A stretch of 7,396 nt of DNA from Acidaminococcaceae bacterium (GCA_003512125.1 DOSQ01000067.1:2135-9530), one strand, 5' to 3'. Positions 1 through 6,774 are shown, counted from the first letter of the stretch. The notes: generated by a model not told the origin, from the sequence alone. Translations and numbers: made by a program.

Positions 1-910
1 AATTCCCCATGCCCTGATGATCGCGGAAGAGTCCACATCCTGGCCCATGGTCTCCGGACCGGTGGACAAGGGTGGCCTGGGATTCAATTATAAATGGAAC
101 ATGGGTTGGATGAACGATATGCTGCGGTACATGTCCATGGACCCGCTGTTCCGGAAAGGTTCCCAAAACCTGATCACTTTTTCGCTGTACTATGCCTTTG
201 CGGAAAATTTTATCCTGCCCTTAAGCCACGATGAGGTGGTACACGGCAAACATTCCCTGCTGGACAAGATGCCTGGGGATTATTGGAAAAAGTTTGCCGG
301 GCTGCGGGCCTTTTACGGATACTGGATGAGCCATCCGGGGAAGAAACTGCTGTTTATGGGCGGTGAGTTCGGGCAGTTTATTGAATGGAAATTCGATGAC
401 AGTCTGGACTGGCATCTGCTGGATTACCCTGCCCATCAGGAGATGCAACGTTATGTGAAAGCGCTTAACTTGTTTTATAATAAGCACCCGGAGTTTTGGC
501 AGATTGATTACGCCTGGCAGGGATTTAACTGGATCAGTTGTGACGACAATGACAACAGCGTCATCAGTTTTTACCGGAAAGGCGTAAAGCCGGAAGACCA
601 GACTATCGTGGTTTGTAATTTTACCCCGGAGGTCCGGAGGGGTTACCGGATCGGCGTGGAAGAACCCGGTACCTATACAGTGGTTTTTAACAGTGATGAT
701 TCGGAATTCGGCGGTTCCGGAGAGGGCAATAAAAAACCGGTACTGAGCGATCCTGTAGCCTGTCACGGAAAAAAACAATCAATCACCCTGACACTGCCGC
801 CGTTGGCAGTGCTTTATATAAAATTTGAAAAACCGAAAAAGAAGAAAACTACAAAAAAGAAAATGAAGGAAACCCGTAATGTAAAAATTAAGGAATCACT
901 TGTTAAATAA
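1..910 (+). CDS. glgB: 1,4-alpha-glucan branching enzyme (glycogen branching enzyme), 3' part
   Basis: GlgB cuts alpha-1,4-glucan chains and re-attaches the pieces through alpha-1,6 bonds, making branched glycogen in the cytoplasm. Only the last 302 codons are present (first full codon at 2); the family is usually about 630-730 residues, so the N-terminal domains and the catalytic nucleophile Asp lie upstream. The visible part aligns well from memory with E. coli GlgB. IAEES carries the acid/base Glu (codon 26-28). GGLGFNYKWNMGWMND, LSHDEVVHGK (third catalytic Asp, codon 230-232), MPGDYWKKFAGLRA, GKKLLFMGGEFGQ and SLDWHLL follow in the family order. The C-terminal beta domain has VVCNFTP and ends in SLTLPPLA-like ITLTLPPLAVLYIKF, where most GlgB proteins stop. 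A basic tail of 26 residues (830-907) follows. The stop is TAA at 908-910, and glgA follows in the same direction after 83 bases. Confidence 0.96.
   Translation, partial: IPHALMIAEESTSWPMVSGPVDKGGLGFNYKWNMGWMNDMLRYMSMDPLFRKGSQNLITFSLYYAFAENFILPLSHDEVVHGKHSLLDKMPGDYWKKFAGLRAFYGYWMSHPGKKLLFMGGEFGQFIEWKFDDSLDWHLLDYPAHQEMQRYVKALNLFYNKHPEFWQIDYAWQGFNWISCDDNDNSVISFYRKGVKPEDQTIVVCNFTPEVRRGYRIGVEEPGTYTVVFNSDDSEFGGSGEGNKKPVLSDPVACHGKKQSITLTLPPLAVLYIKFEKPKKKKTTKKKMKETRNVKIKESLVK
830..907 (+). other. Lys-rich C-terminal tail of GlgB
   Basis: The last 26 residues, beginning KPKKKKTTKKKMKETR, lie beyond the normal end of the branching-enzyme beta domain. Thirteen of them are Lys and one is Arg, and the tail is likely disordered. 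E. coli GlgB ends soon after the equivalent LPPLA strand. The tail shares a KKTTKK flavour with the tail of the next gene, glgA. Its role is unknown; binding of a polyanion (nucleic acid, phosphorylated glycogen, membrane) is only a guess. Confidence 0.7.
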
Positions 911-937
911 GTATTTGCGGATAGTCATAAACAAATA

Positions 938-953
938 AATCAGTGTTTTCTTA
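938..953 (+). repeat. Intergenic 16-base motif, copy 1 (upstream of glgA)
   Basis: AATCAGTGTTTTCTTA lies in the glgB-glgA gap and ends 40 bases before the glgA ATG. A copy differing at one base (AATCAGTGTTTACTTA) lies at 2892-2907, in the gap between glgA and the next gene. A shared operator, RNA-processing site or promoter element is possible; I recognise no known binding site. Confidence 0.5.
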
Positions 954-975
954 AATCCTTCAATTCTTTTTACAG

Positions 976-983
976 AAAGGCGG
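976..983 (+). promoter_or_regulatory. Ribosome binding site of glgA (decides the start)
   Basis: AAAGGCGG lies 10 bases before ATG 994 but only one base before the in-frame TTG at 985. The spacing therefore favours ATG 994. The protein read from 994 also puts the conserved ADP-glucose-binding Lys at residue 15, the same number as in E. coli GlgA. Confidence 0.7.
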
Positions 984-993
984 ATTGATAAAA

Positions 994-2823
994 ATGAAAG
1001 TTTTATTTGTAGCATCGGAAGCTGCTCCTTTTATTAAAACCGGCGGACTGGCCGACGTGATGGGAGCCCTGCCCAAAGCATTGCAGGCTCTGGGAGTGGA
1101 ACCGGCCCTGGTGATTCCAAATTATGAAGGAATCGGTGAAGCATACCAGGGAAAGATGGAGACCGTTTACGAAGGAATGGTAGACCTGTCCTGGCGTAAC
1201 CAGTATATGGGAGTAAAGAAGCTGGCGCAGGATGGTATCCCTGTATATTTCATTGACAATGAATATTATTTCAAAAGAGAAAAACTGTACGGGTATGATG
1301 ACGATGCGGAACGCTTTGCCTATTTCGTCAAAGCCGTACTGGCCATGCTTCCCCACATTGGTTTCAAACCGGACGTGATCCACAGCAACGACTGGCACAC
1401 TGGCATGCTGGGCGCTTATCTGAAAGAAGATTTCATGCAGGATCCTTTCTATCAGGGACTGAAAAACATTTATACGATCCACAATCTGAAATATCAGGGT
1501 GTATTTGGCAGGGAAATCGTGGAAGATGTACTAGGAATGCCCTTACGCCTGTTATATAATGGAAATATTGAAAATACCGGTAACGTGAATTTCATGAAAG
1601 CCGGGATGTGTTATGCGGATTACATTACCACTGTCAGTCCTTCCTATGCGGAAGAAATTACTTATCCGTATTTTGGCGAAGGGCTGGAAGATTACGTAGC
1701 CCTGTGTGCCGGAAAGATCGACGGTATTCTGAATGGGTTGGATGAACAGGAATATAATCCGGAAACGGATCCGAATCTGCCGGTCTGCTTTGATAGCAGC
1801 AATGTATTTTTGAAAAAACCGCTGGCCAAGGAAGCCCTGCAGCGTGAGCTGGGCCTGACGGTAAACCGGGAGATTCCGGTGCTGGGCATGATCACCCGTC
1901 TGGTGGAAGCCAAAGGGCTGGATCTGGTGATGCATATTATGGATGAACTGATGGAAGAACAGGTACAGCTGATTGTGGTGGGTACCGGCGACGAAGAGTA
2001 TGCCGATGCGCTGCGTGAACTGGCCTGGCGACATCCGGGCAGCGTTTCAGTCAATATTCTGTTTAATGAAGGACTGGCCCGCCGTGTGTATGCGGGTGCA
2101 GACATGTTCATCATGCCCTCCCGGTATGAAGCCTGCGGTCTCAGCCAGATGATCGCCATGCGTTACGGTACCGTTCCCGTTGTACGGGAGACCGGCGGCC
2201 TGAAAGATTCCGTGTTCAATTTTGACAAGTATACAGCACCGGAAGGAAACGGTTTCTGCTTTACCAATTTCAATGCCCATGAGCTTCTGTTTACCATTAA
2301 ACGGGGCCTGACCTGCTTTGCAGAAAAACCCTTGTGGGAAAGAATCGTGTCCAATGCGATGCGAAGCGATAACAGCTGGAACCGTTCTGCACAGGCCTAT
2401 GCGGATTTGTATGCGAAAATTGCAGGGGACACCATTACGGTTGAACCTGTTTCCGAAGAACAGATCGCGGAAGCAAAAGCGGAAGAAGATAAAGCACCTG
2501 AAAAACCGGAAGAGCCCGAAGCGGCAGTTGAACCTGTAAAGAAGAAAACTGTGGCAAAGAGAACAACAAAAAAAGCGGCAGACAAAACTACAGAAACTAA
2601 AAAAACAGCAGCGAAAAAGACCACGGCTAAAAAGACGACGTCGAAAAAAAGTGCCGCTGCCACTGGGGAAGGAACGGAGGTCAAAAAGACAGCTGCAAGA
2701 AGAGCAACCAGAAAGAAAGCTGAATCGACAGCAGACGTAACAACTGAAGCTTCTGAAACTGCCACGCCGAAAAAACGGGGACGGAAGCCCGGGACAAAAA
2801 ATACAAAGAAAGACGCTGAGTAA
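994..2823 (+). CDS. glgA: Glycogen synthase (ADP-glucose type, GT5) with basic C-terminal extension
   Basis: GlgA transfers glucose from ADP-glucose to the non-reducing end of a growing alpha-1,4-glucan in the cytoplasm. The protein is 609 residues from ATG 994. The N-terminal GT-B half starts MKVLFVASEAAPFIKTGGLA, with Lys15 in the KTGGL ADP-glucose site. HSNDWHTGM (130-138), YTIHNLKYQG (160-169) and the TTVSPSYAEEI block (212-222) follow. The C-terminal half has GILNGLD (244-250), GMITRLVEAKGLDL (298-311), and PSRYEACGLSQMIAMRYGTVPVVRETGGL (375-403), which is the family's Glu-rich nucleotide-sugar site. The core ends near residue 477, the full length of E. coli GlgA. About 132 further residues are described separately. 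An in-frame TTG at 985 could add three residues but sits too close to the ribosome binding site. The gene is probably co-transcribed with glgB, and three hairpins follow it. Function is secure; the role of the tail is not. Confidence 0.97.
   Translation: MKVLFVASEAAPFIKTGGLADVMGALPKALQALGVEPALVIPNYEGIGEAYQGKMETVYEGMVDLSWRNQYMGVKKLAQDGIPVYFIDNEYYFKREKLYGYDDDAERFAYFVKAVLAMLPHIGFKPDVIHSNDWHTGMLGAYLKEDFMQDPFYQGLKNIYTIHNLKYQGVFGREIVEDVLGMPLRLLYNGNIENTGNVNFMKAGMCYADYITTVSPSYAEEITYPYFGEGLEDYVALCAGKIDGILNGLDEQEYNPETDPNLPVCFDSSNVFLKKPLAKEALQRELGLTVNREIPVLGMITRLVEAKGLDLVMHIMDELMEEQVQLIVVGTGDEEYADALRELAWRHPGSVSVNILFNEGLARRVYAGADMFIMPSRYEACGLSQMIAMRYGTVPVVRETGGLKDSVFNFDKYTAPEGNGFCFTNFNAHELLFTIKRGLTCFAEKPLWERIVSNAMRSDNSWNRSAQAYADLYAKIAGDTITVEPVSEEQIAEAKAEEDKAPEKPEEPEAAVEPVKKKTVAKRTTKKAADKTTETKKTAAKKTTAKKTTSKKSAAATGEGTEVKKTAARRATRKKAESTADVTTEASETATPKKRGRKPGTKNTKKDAE
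2425..2820 (+). other. Histone H1-like, AT-hook-bearing tail of GlgA
   Basis: Residues 478-609 lie beyond the glycogen synthase fold. First comes an acidic stretch (about 486-514) rich in Glu, Ala and Pro. A basic block (515-577) follows, built of repeated KKTxAK / KKTTAKKTT / KKTAARRATRKK units and resembling the C-terminal tails of linker histones and bacterial HctB/AlgR3-type proteins. A short neutral-acidic spacer (578-590) comes next, then PKKRGRKPGTKNTKK (592-606). The RGRKPG core (595-600, codons 2776-2793) resembles an AT-hook (RGRPKG in HMGA), with the Pro and Lys swapped. The reading frame is continuous with the enzyme and ends at a normal stop, so it is not a frameshift product. 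It is probably disordered. DNA or RNA binding is inferred from composition only. Confidence 0.75.
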
Positions 2824-2830
2824 CGTATAG

Positions 2831-2874
2831 GGAAAACAGAGACATTTTCCTTCCTGCCGCATATTTTGGCGGCA
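2831..2874 (+). repeat. Two hairpins just after glgA
   Basis: GGAAAA (2831-2836) pairs with TTTTCC (2845-2850) across an 8-base loop. TGCCGC (2855-2860) pairs with GCGGCA (2869-2874), also across 8 bases. Neither is followed by a T-run, so neither is a textbook terminator. They may stabilise the 3' end of the glgA message. Confidence 0.5.
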
Positions 2875-2891
2875 CGTGTCAAAACCTGTTT

Positions 2892-2907
2892 AATCAGTGT
2901 TTACTTA
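2892..2907 (+). repeat. Intergenic 16-base motif, copy 2 (downstream of glgA)
   Basis: AATCAGTGTTTACTTA matches 15 of 16 bases of the motif at 938-953, in the same orientation. It lies directly before the terminator hairpin and 129 bases before the start of the GH13-GH77 gene. Confidence 0.5.
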
Positions 2908-2909
2908 CT

Positions 2910-2954
2910 AAGCGAAAGTGATTTCTGAAAAGCGGGAACACTTTCGCTTTTTCT
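2910..2954 (+). terminator. Probable intrinsic terminator after glgA
   Basis: AAGCGAAAGTG (2910-2920) and CACTTTCGCTT (2939-2949) form a perfect 11-bp stem around an 18-base loop, with a T-rich run (TTTTTCT region) at its 3' base. The loop is longer than usual, and AAAAGCG within it (2928-2934) can pair with the same 3' arm instead (CGCTTTT, 2945-2951). Termination may therefore be partial. The next gene is only 82 bases on and shows no clear promoter of its own, so some read-through seems likely. Confidence 0.7.
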
Positions 2955-2974
2955 GTAAGCGGGAAAAACAAATA

Positions 2975-3000
2975 CCCGGAAATTTTCGGGAGAAAGGAAG
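2975..3000 (+). promoter_or_regulatory. Leader hairpin followed by an orphan Shine-Dalgarno-like sequence
   Basis: CCCGGA (2975-2980) pairs with TTTCGGG-side bases 2985-2990 (one G-U) around an AATT loop. It is immediately followed by AGAAAGGAAG (2991-3000), the best ribosome-binding-like sequence in this gap. That sequence is 36 bases before ATG 3037, too far for normal initiation, and an in-frame TGA at 3031 blocks any earlier start for that gene. Only a weak GGA (3022-3024) lies nearer. Confidence 0.4.
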
Positions 3001-3036
3001 TCCTTCAGCTATTTTGCTGTTGGACGTGCTTGATAT

Positions 3037-6000
3037 ATGCAGCCTGAAATCATTCACGATTCAAGAAATACAACCTACCGTTATCCTTTTGGTGCAGTGG
3101 AGGTTGGATCCGTAGTCACGTTGCGCTGTGAAGTGGAAGGGGACGGAACTGAACAGGTGATCCTGCGGCTATGGCAGGAAGGGGTCGGAGAAACGCTGTA
3201 TACAATGCAACCTGAAGTATGGAGGCGGAAGCAGGAGACAGTAAAAGAAGAAAAACTGTCTGATGCAAACATTGCACCGGTTGAAAGCGTATCAGTACGG
3301 TCTCTGCAGGGAGAACCAAAAACGACGAAAGCTTTGGATTCTTTAACCAATAAAGCTATACAAAAGAAGCGCAGTTATGTCTGCCGGATTACCGTTCCGG
3401 AAACCGGCTGCCTGCTCTGGTATTATTTTATTATAAAGAAAGCGGACAAAACAGTTTACTATGGTAATAACGCAACCCGGCTGGGAGGCTGGGGACAGCA
3501 GTATGAGCAGGAACCGCCGTCTTACCAGATTACGGTATACGACTGTGGCGCGGTTACGCCGGACTGGATGAAACAGGCTGTGGTGTATCAGATTTTTCCG
3601 GACCGCTTCAACCGGGGGGATGTTCCCCTGTCTCAATTCACCGGCAAGCCCAATGCGCTGCTGCACGGAAATTGGAATGACCTGCCCCGTTATATTAAAG
3701 ATCCGGTGGAAGGCAGTATTCTTTACTTTGATTTCTTCGGCGGCACTCTGAAAGGCATCCGGGAAAAACTGGATTACCTGGAAGACATGGGTATCACCTG
3801 CCTGTATCTGAACCCTGTTTTTGAAAGTCGCAGCAACCATCACTACGATACCGGCAACTACAAAAAAATTGATTCCTTCCTGGGTACGGAAGAAGAGTTT
3901 GTAATCCTTTGCCGGGAAGCAAAGGAACACGGCATCCGCGTCATTCTGGACGGGGTCTTCAGCCACACGGGGGACGACAGCATTTACTTTAACCGGCGGG
4001 GAAGCTATCCGGAAACCGGGGCGTACCAGTCGAAAGCGTCGCCTTACCACTTCTGGTACCAGTTCAAAAAGTTTCCGGAAGAGTACAGCTGCTGGTGGGG
4101 CGATAAGAGCCTGCCGGAAGTGGATGAAAGGGACAGCAGCTACCAGGACTTTATCATACGGGATAAAGACAGTGTGCTGAAGCACTGGCTACAGGCCGGG
4201 ATTAGCGGCTGGCGCCTGGACGTGGCGGACGAACTGCCGGATGAATTCCTGAAGGCCTTTTACAGTGAATTGAAAAAGAGCGATCCGGATGCGGCCCTGA
4301 TTGGCGAGGTCTGGGAGGATGCGTCCAACAAAATCAGTTACGGGAAGCAGCGGGCCTATCTGTGCGGCGGCAAACTGGACAGCGTGATGAATTACGTACT
4401 GCGCCGGCTGATGCTTGACTTTTTGCTGGGAAAAGCTGGTGCGGGCCATACCAACACACTGTATCTGCAGCAGATGGAAAACTATCCGAAAGAAAACCTG
4501 TACGCCATGCTGAACCTGACCGGCAGCCATGATGTGGAACGAATTCTTTCCGTTCTGGCAGAAACGTCGGATCAAAATCGGCCTGGTAAAGCGGGACGCG
4601 AATTAATGCATGAAAACGCTACAGATTCATCCGTCCTGAGCATCGGTGAACAGCGCCTGCTGTTGTTCTGGGCCTGGCAGATGACGCTGCCGGGAATGCC
4701 CTGCATTTATTACGGTGACGAGGCCGGGCTGCTAGGCGGAAAAGACCCGGATAACCGGCGTCCTTATCCCTGGGGTCGGGAAAACAAAAAATTGCAGGCG
4801 TACTGTCGAACTTTTATCCAATTGCGGAAAAAGTTTGATGCCCTGCGTACGGGACGGATGATTCCCGTTTTTGCAGAGGGCGATGTGTATATTTATGCCC
4901 GCTCCATTGAGGGTGGAAAAGATGTTTTCGGTAAACCGGCAGAGGACGGGTTGTTCTTTGTGGCACTGAACCGGGGAACCGAACTGCACACGGTACGTGT
5001 GTATACCGGGGAACTTGCCTTTGGAGAATTACAGCCGGTGGGGCCGGTCCCCGCGGAACCCGTATCTACGGTCAACGGGATTTTTACGGTTACGCTGCCG
5101 CCCCTGGGCCAGCAGATTTACCAATGTGTGGAAAAGGGAGTTTACCTGCCAGAACAGGCAAATGGTTTTCCGGAACGAGTGCCGGCAGATAATAAAATCA
5201 GCCCGATTAATTTACGGAAAGCAGGAATTTTACTGCATCCTACATCCCTTTGGGGCCATACCGGCAGGGAAAAGAAAAAAGCGGCGAAAGAGTGGATTGA
5301 TTTTTTAGCAGCTGCCGGGCAGAGAATTTGGCAGATCCTTCCCCTGAATCCACCGGGCCTGGGTGATTCACCTTATCTTTCCGTATCCGCGTTTGCCGGA
5401 CATGAAACCTTGTTTGCAGAAACGGAAGAAAAAACCTGTGGCAGTACGAAGAAAACGTTAAGCAGCGCAAACATAAGTATAAAAGTGGAAGAACAACAAA
5501 ACTATCTTGCTTTTTGCCAGGAAAACAGTTACTGGCTGCCGGACTATGCCCTGTTCCGGGCGCTGCGGGATCATTTTCATAAACCATGGCAGGAGTGGCC
5601 TGAAGAGATACGGATACGACGACCGGCGGCGTTAAAAAAATATGGAAAGCTGTTGGAGAAGCAAACAGAGATATATAAAAGAAAGCAATTCGAATTTTTC
5701 CGTGTCTGGCAGGAGATTAAAGTCTGCGCCAATACAAAAGGAATTGAGATTTTAGGCGACATGCCCATCTTTGTGGCGGCGGACAGCGCGGACTGCTGGG
5801 CCCATCCTGAATACTTTTATCTGGATGAAGAGGGATACCCGGAAGAAGCAGCCGGGGTTCCGCCGGATTATTTCAGCGCTGCCGGGCAAATCTGGGGCAA
5901 TCCGCTGTATCGCTGGGATGTAATGGAAAAAGACGGGTTCCGCTGGTGGAAAGAACGGTTCCGTGCCATAACGCAGTTCACCGACAGGATCCGGATAGAT

Positions 6001-6600
6001 CACTTCCGGGGTTTTGTGGCGGCCTGGGGTGTTCCCCGGGGAGAAAAAGACGCCACCGCCGGCAGCTGGAAACCAGCTAAAGGCCGGGAGATGTTTCTGG
6101 CTTTACGGGAGGAACTGCCAGATTTGCTGCTGGTTGCAGAAGATCTGGGACAGATCAGCGAGGAGGTTTACCGGCTGAAGAATGAACTGGGGCTGCCCGG
6201 CATGCGGATCCTGCAATTCCATTTTCAGAACCGGGCTGACGGGATCTGTGATTTTGCCACGGAGCCAAATTGTGTGGCTTACACCGGAACCCACGACAAC
6301 AATACCCTGCGGGGCTGGCTGGAAGAAGAAGTCTCACCGGAACTGCGGAACCAATTGCGTTGTTTAACCGGCAGCGAACCGGACTCCTGGTCGCTCATTG
6401 AATATCTGTACAGCCGCCGTGCTGAGACGGTCATTGTGCCCGCACAGGATATACTGGACCTTCCTTCCTCATGCCGTATGAATACGCCGGGAATTCCATC
6501 CGGCAACTGGATGTGGAAAATGGAAGAAGGGTGTCTGACAGAAGAACTGGCAAATAAGCTGGCTAAGCTGGTAAGTAAATATGCGCGTGGAAGTATATAA
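3037..6600 (+). CDS. Bifunctional GH13 amylopullulanase/neopullulanase-type glucanase fused to GH77 4-alpha-glucanotransferase (MalQ)
   Basis: The protein is 1187 residues with two complete enzymes. Residues about 5-165 form an N-terminal beta-sandwich starting at HDSRNTTYRYPFGAV, typical of amylopullulanases. It contains a polar insert at about 60-112. The GH13 barrel (about 175-600) has YLNPVFESRSNHHYDTGNY, DGVFSHTG (305-312), GWRLDVADELPDEF (nucleophile Asp395), IGEVWEDASNK (acid/base Glu424) and LTGSHDVERIL (Asp499). A beta C-domain ends near 697. After a short linker, GH77 runs from about 726 (RKAGILLHPTSL) to the end, with IRIDHFRGF (nucleophile Asp988), VAEDLG (Glu1035), GTHDNN (Asp1087) and RMNTPGIPSGNW. 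All six catalytic residues are present. The GH13 half should hydrolyse alpha-glucans; whether it cuts alpha-1,4 bonds, alpha-1,6 bonds or both cannot be told from sequence. The GH77 half transfers maltodextrin segments. No signal peptide is seen, so it is cytoplasmic and fits glycogen turnover. ATG 3037 is the first possible start because TGA at 3031 is in frame. Confidence 0.94.
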   Translation: MQPEIIHDSRNTTYRYPFGAVEVGSVVTLRCEVEGDGTEQVILRLWQEGVGETLYTMQPEVWRRKQETVKEEKLSDANIAPVESVSVRSLQGEPKTTKALDSLTNKAIQKKRSYVCRITVPETGCLLWYYFIIKKADKTVYYGNNATRLGGWGQQYEQEPPSYQITVYDCGAVTPDWMKQAVVYQIFPDRFNRGDVPLSQFTGKPNALLHGNWNDLPRYIKDPVEGSILYFDFFGGTLKGIREKLDYLEDMGITCLYLNPVFESRSNHHYDTGNYKKIDSFLGTEEEFVILCREAKEHGIRVILDGVFSHTGDDSIYFNRRGSYPETGAYQSKASPYHFWYQFKKFPEEYSCWWGDKSLPEVDERDSSYQDFIIRDKDSVLKHWLQAGISGWRLDVADELPDEFLKAFYSELKKSDPDAALIGEVWEDASNKISYGKQRAYLCGGKLDSVMNYVLRRLMLDFLLGKAGAGHTNTLYLQQMENYPKENLYAMLNLTGSHDVERILSVLAETSDQNRPGKAGRELMHENATDSSVLSIGEQRLLLFWAWQMTLPGMPCIYYGDEAGLLGGKDPDNRRPYPWGRENKKLQAYCRTFIQLRKKFDALRTGRMIPVFAEGDVYIYARSIEGGKDVFGKPAEDGLFFVALNRGTELHTVRVYTGELAFGELQPVGPVPAEPVSTVNGIFTVTLPPLGQQIYQCVEKGVYLPEQANGFPERVPADNKISPINLRKAGILLHPTSLWGHTGREKKKAAKEWIDFLAAAGQRIWQILPLNPPGLGDSPYLSVSAFAGHETLFAETEEKTCGSTKKTLSSANISIKVEEQQNYLAFCQENSYWLPDYALFRALRDHFHKPWQEWPEEIRIRRPAALKKYGKLLEKQTEIYKRKQFEFFRVWQEIKVCANTKGIEILGDMPIFVAADSADCWAHPEYFYLDEEGYPEEAAGVPPDYFSAAGQIWGNPLYRWDVMEKDGFRWWKERFRAITQFTDRIRIDHFRGFVAAWGVPRGEKDATAGSWKPAKGREMFLALREELPDLLLVAEDLGQISEEVYRLKNELGLPGMRILQFHFQNRADGICDFATEPNCVAYTGTHDNNTLRGWLEEEVSPELRNQLRCLTGSEPDSWSLIEYLYSRRAETVIVPAQDILDLPSSCRMNTPGIPSGNWMWKMEEGCLTEELANKLAKLVSKYARGSI

Positions 6601-6647
6601 AAATGCAGCCCTGCTTTATCGTGTCTGTCTATCAAAAAAGAAAAGAA

Positions 6648-6672
6648 AAATACGTAGCATCGAAACGTATTT
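6648..6672. repeat. Inverted repeat after the fusion gene, terminator-like on the minus strand
   Basis: AAATACGT (6648-6655) and ACGTATTT (6665-6672) form an 8-bp stem with a 9-base loop. On the plus strand no good T-run follows. On the minus strand the stem is followed by the complement of the A-rich run 6634-6647, which is nearly all T. It could therefore stop minus-strand transcription coming from the origin side before it enters the glycogen genes. The stem is AT-rich and would be weak. Confidence 0.4.
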
Positions 6673-6697
6673 CAGTAATATTTTTGCAATCGTAATT

Positions 6698-6774
6698 TGT
6701 AGCGGCAAAATTAAAATCTGACAATTCAGCGAAAACAAACATGCCGATTTTATCACACCTCTGTAGCGCTAAAA
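6698..6774 (+). repeat. Pair of short direct repeats in the intergenic region
   Basis: TGTAGCGGCAAAA (6698-6710) and TGTAGCGCTAAAA (6762-6774) match at 11 of 13 positions, 64 bases apart, in the gap before the DnaA-box cluster. No function is recognised; this may be chance. Confidence 0.3.

Noticed and set aside
456..469. CcpA cre-like sequence TGAAAGCGCTTAAC inside glgB
   Set aside because: It matches most of the cre consensus but misses the closing CA. It lies deep within coding sequence and encodes a plain VKALN stretch, so chance is the simpler reading.
985..996. TTG at 985 as the glgA start
   Set aside because: It lies one base after the AAAGGCGG site, and the ATG at 994 gives correct spacing and the family's Lys15 numbering.
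2318..2539. 73-codon plus-strand frame inside glgA
   Set aside because: It is an out-of-frame shadow of the conserved GlgA C-terminus and tail.
2397..2882. Long minus-strand open frames opposite the glgA tail
   Set aside because: They are mirror images of the Lys/Ala/Thr-rich tail codons, rich in Phe, Ala and Val. They have no supporting start signals and overlap a secure gene.
2918..3115. 65-codon plus-strand open frame overlapping the fusion gene start
   Set aside because: It begins within the terminator stem region, resembles no family, and its second half is an out-of-frame reading of the conserved HDSRNTTYRYPFG region. At most a TTG-started fragment may be translated.
6736..6760. TTATCACAC near 6750 as a ninth DnaA box
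   Set aside because: It needs a one-base deletion to fit TTATNCACA and lies 140 bases from the real cluster.
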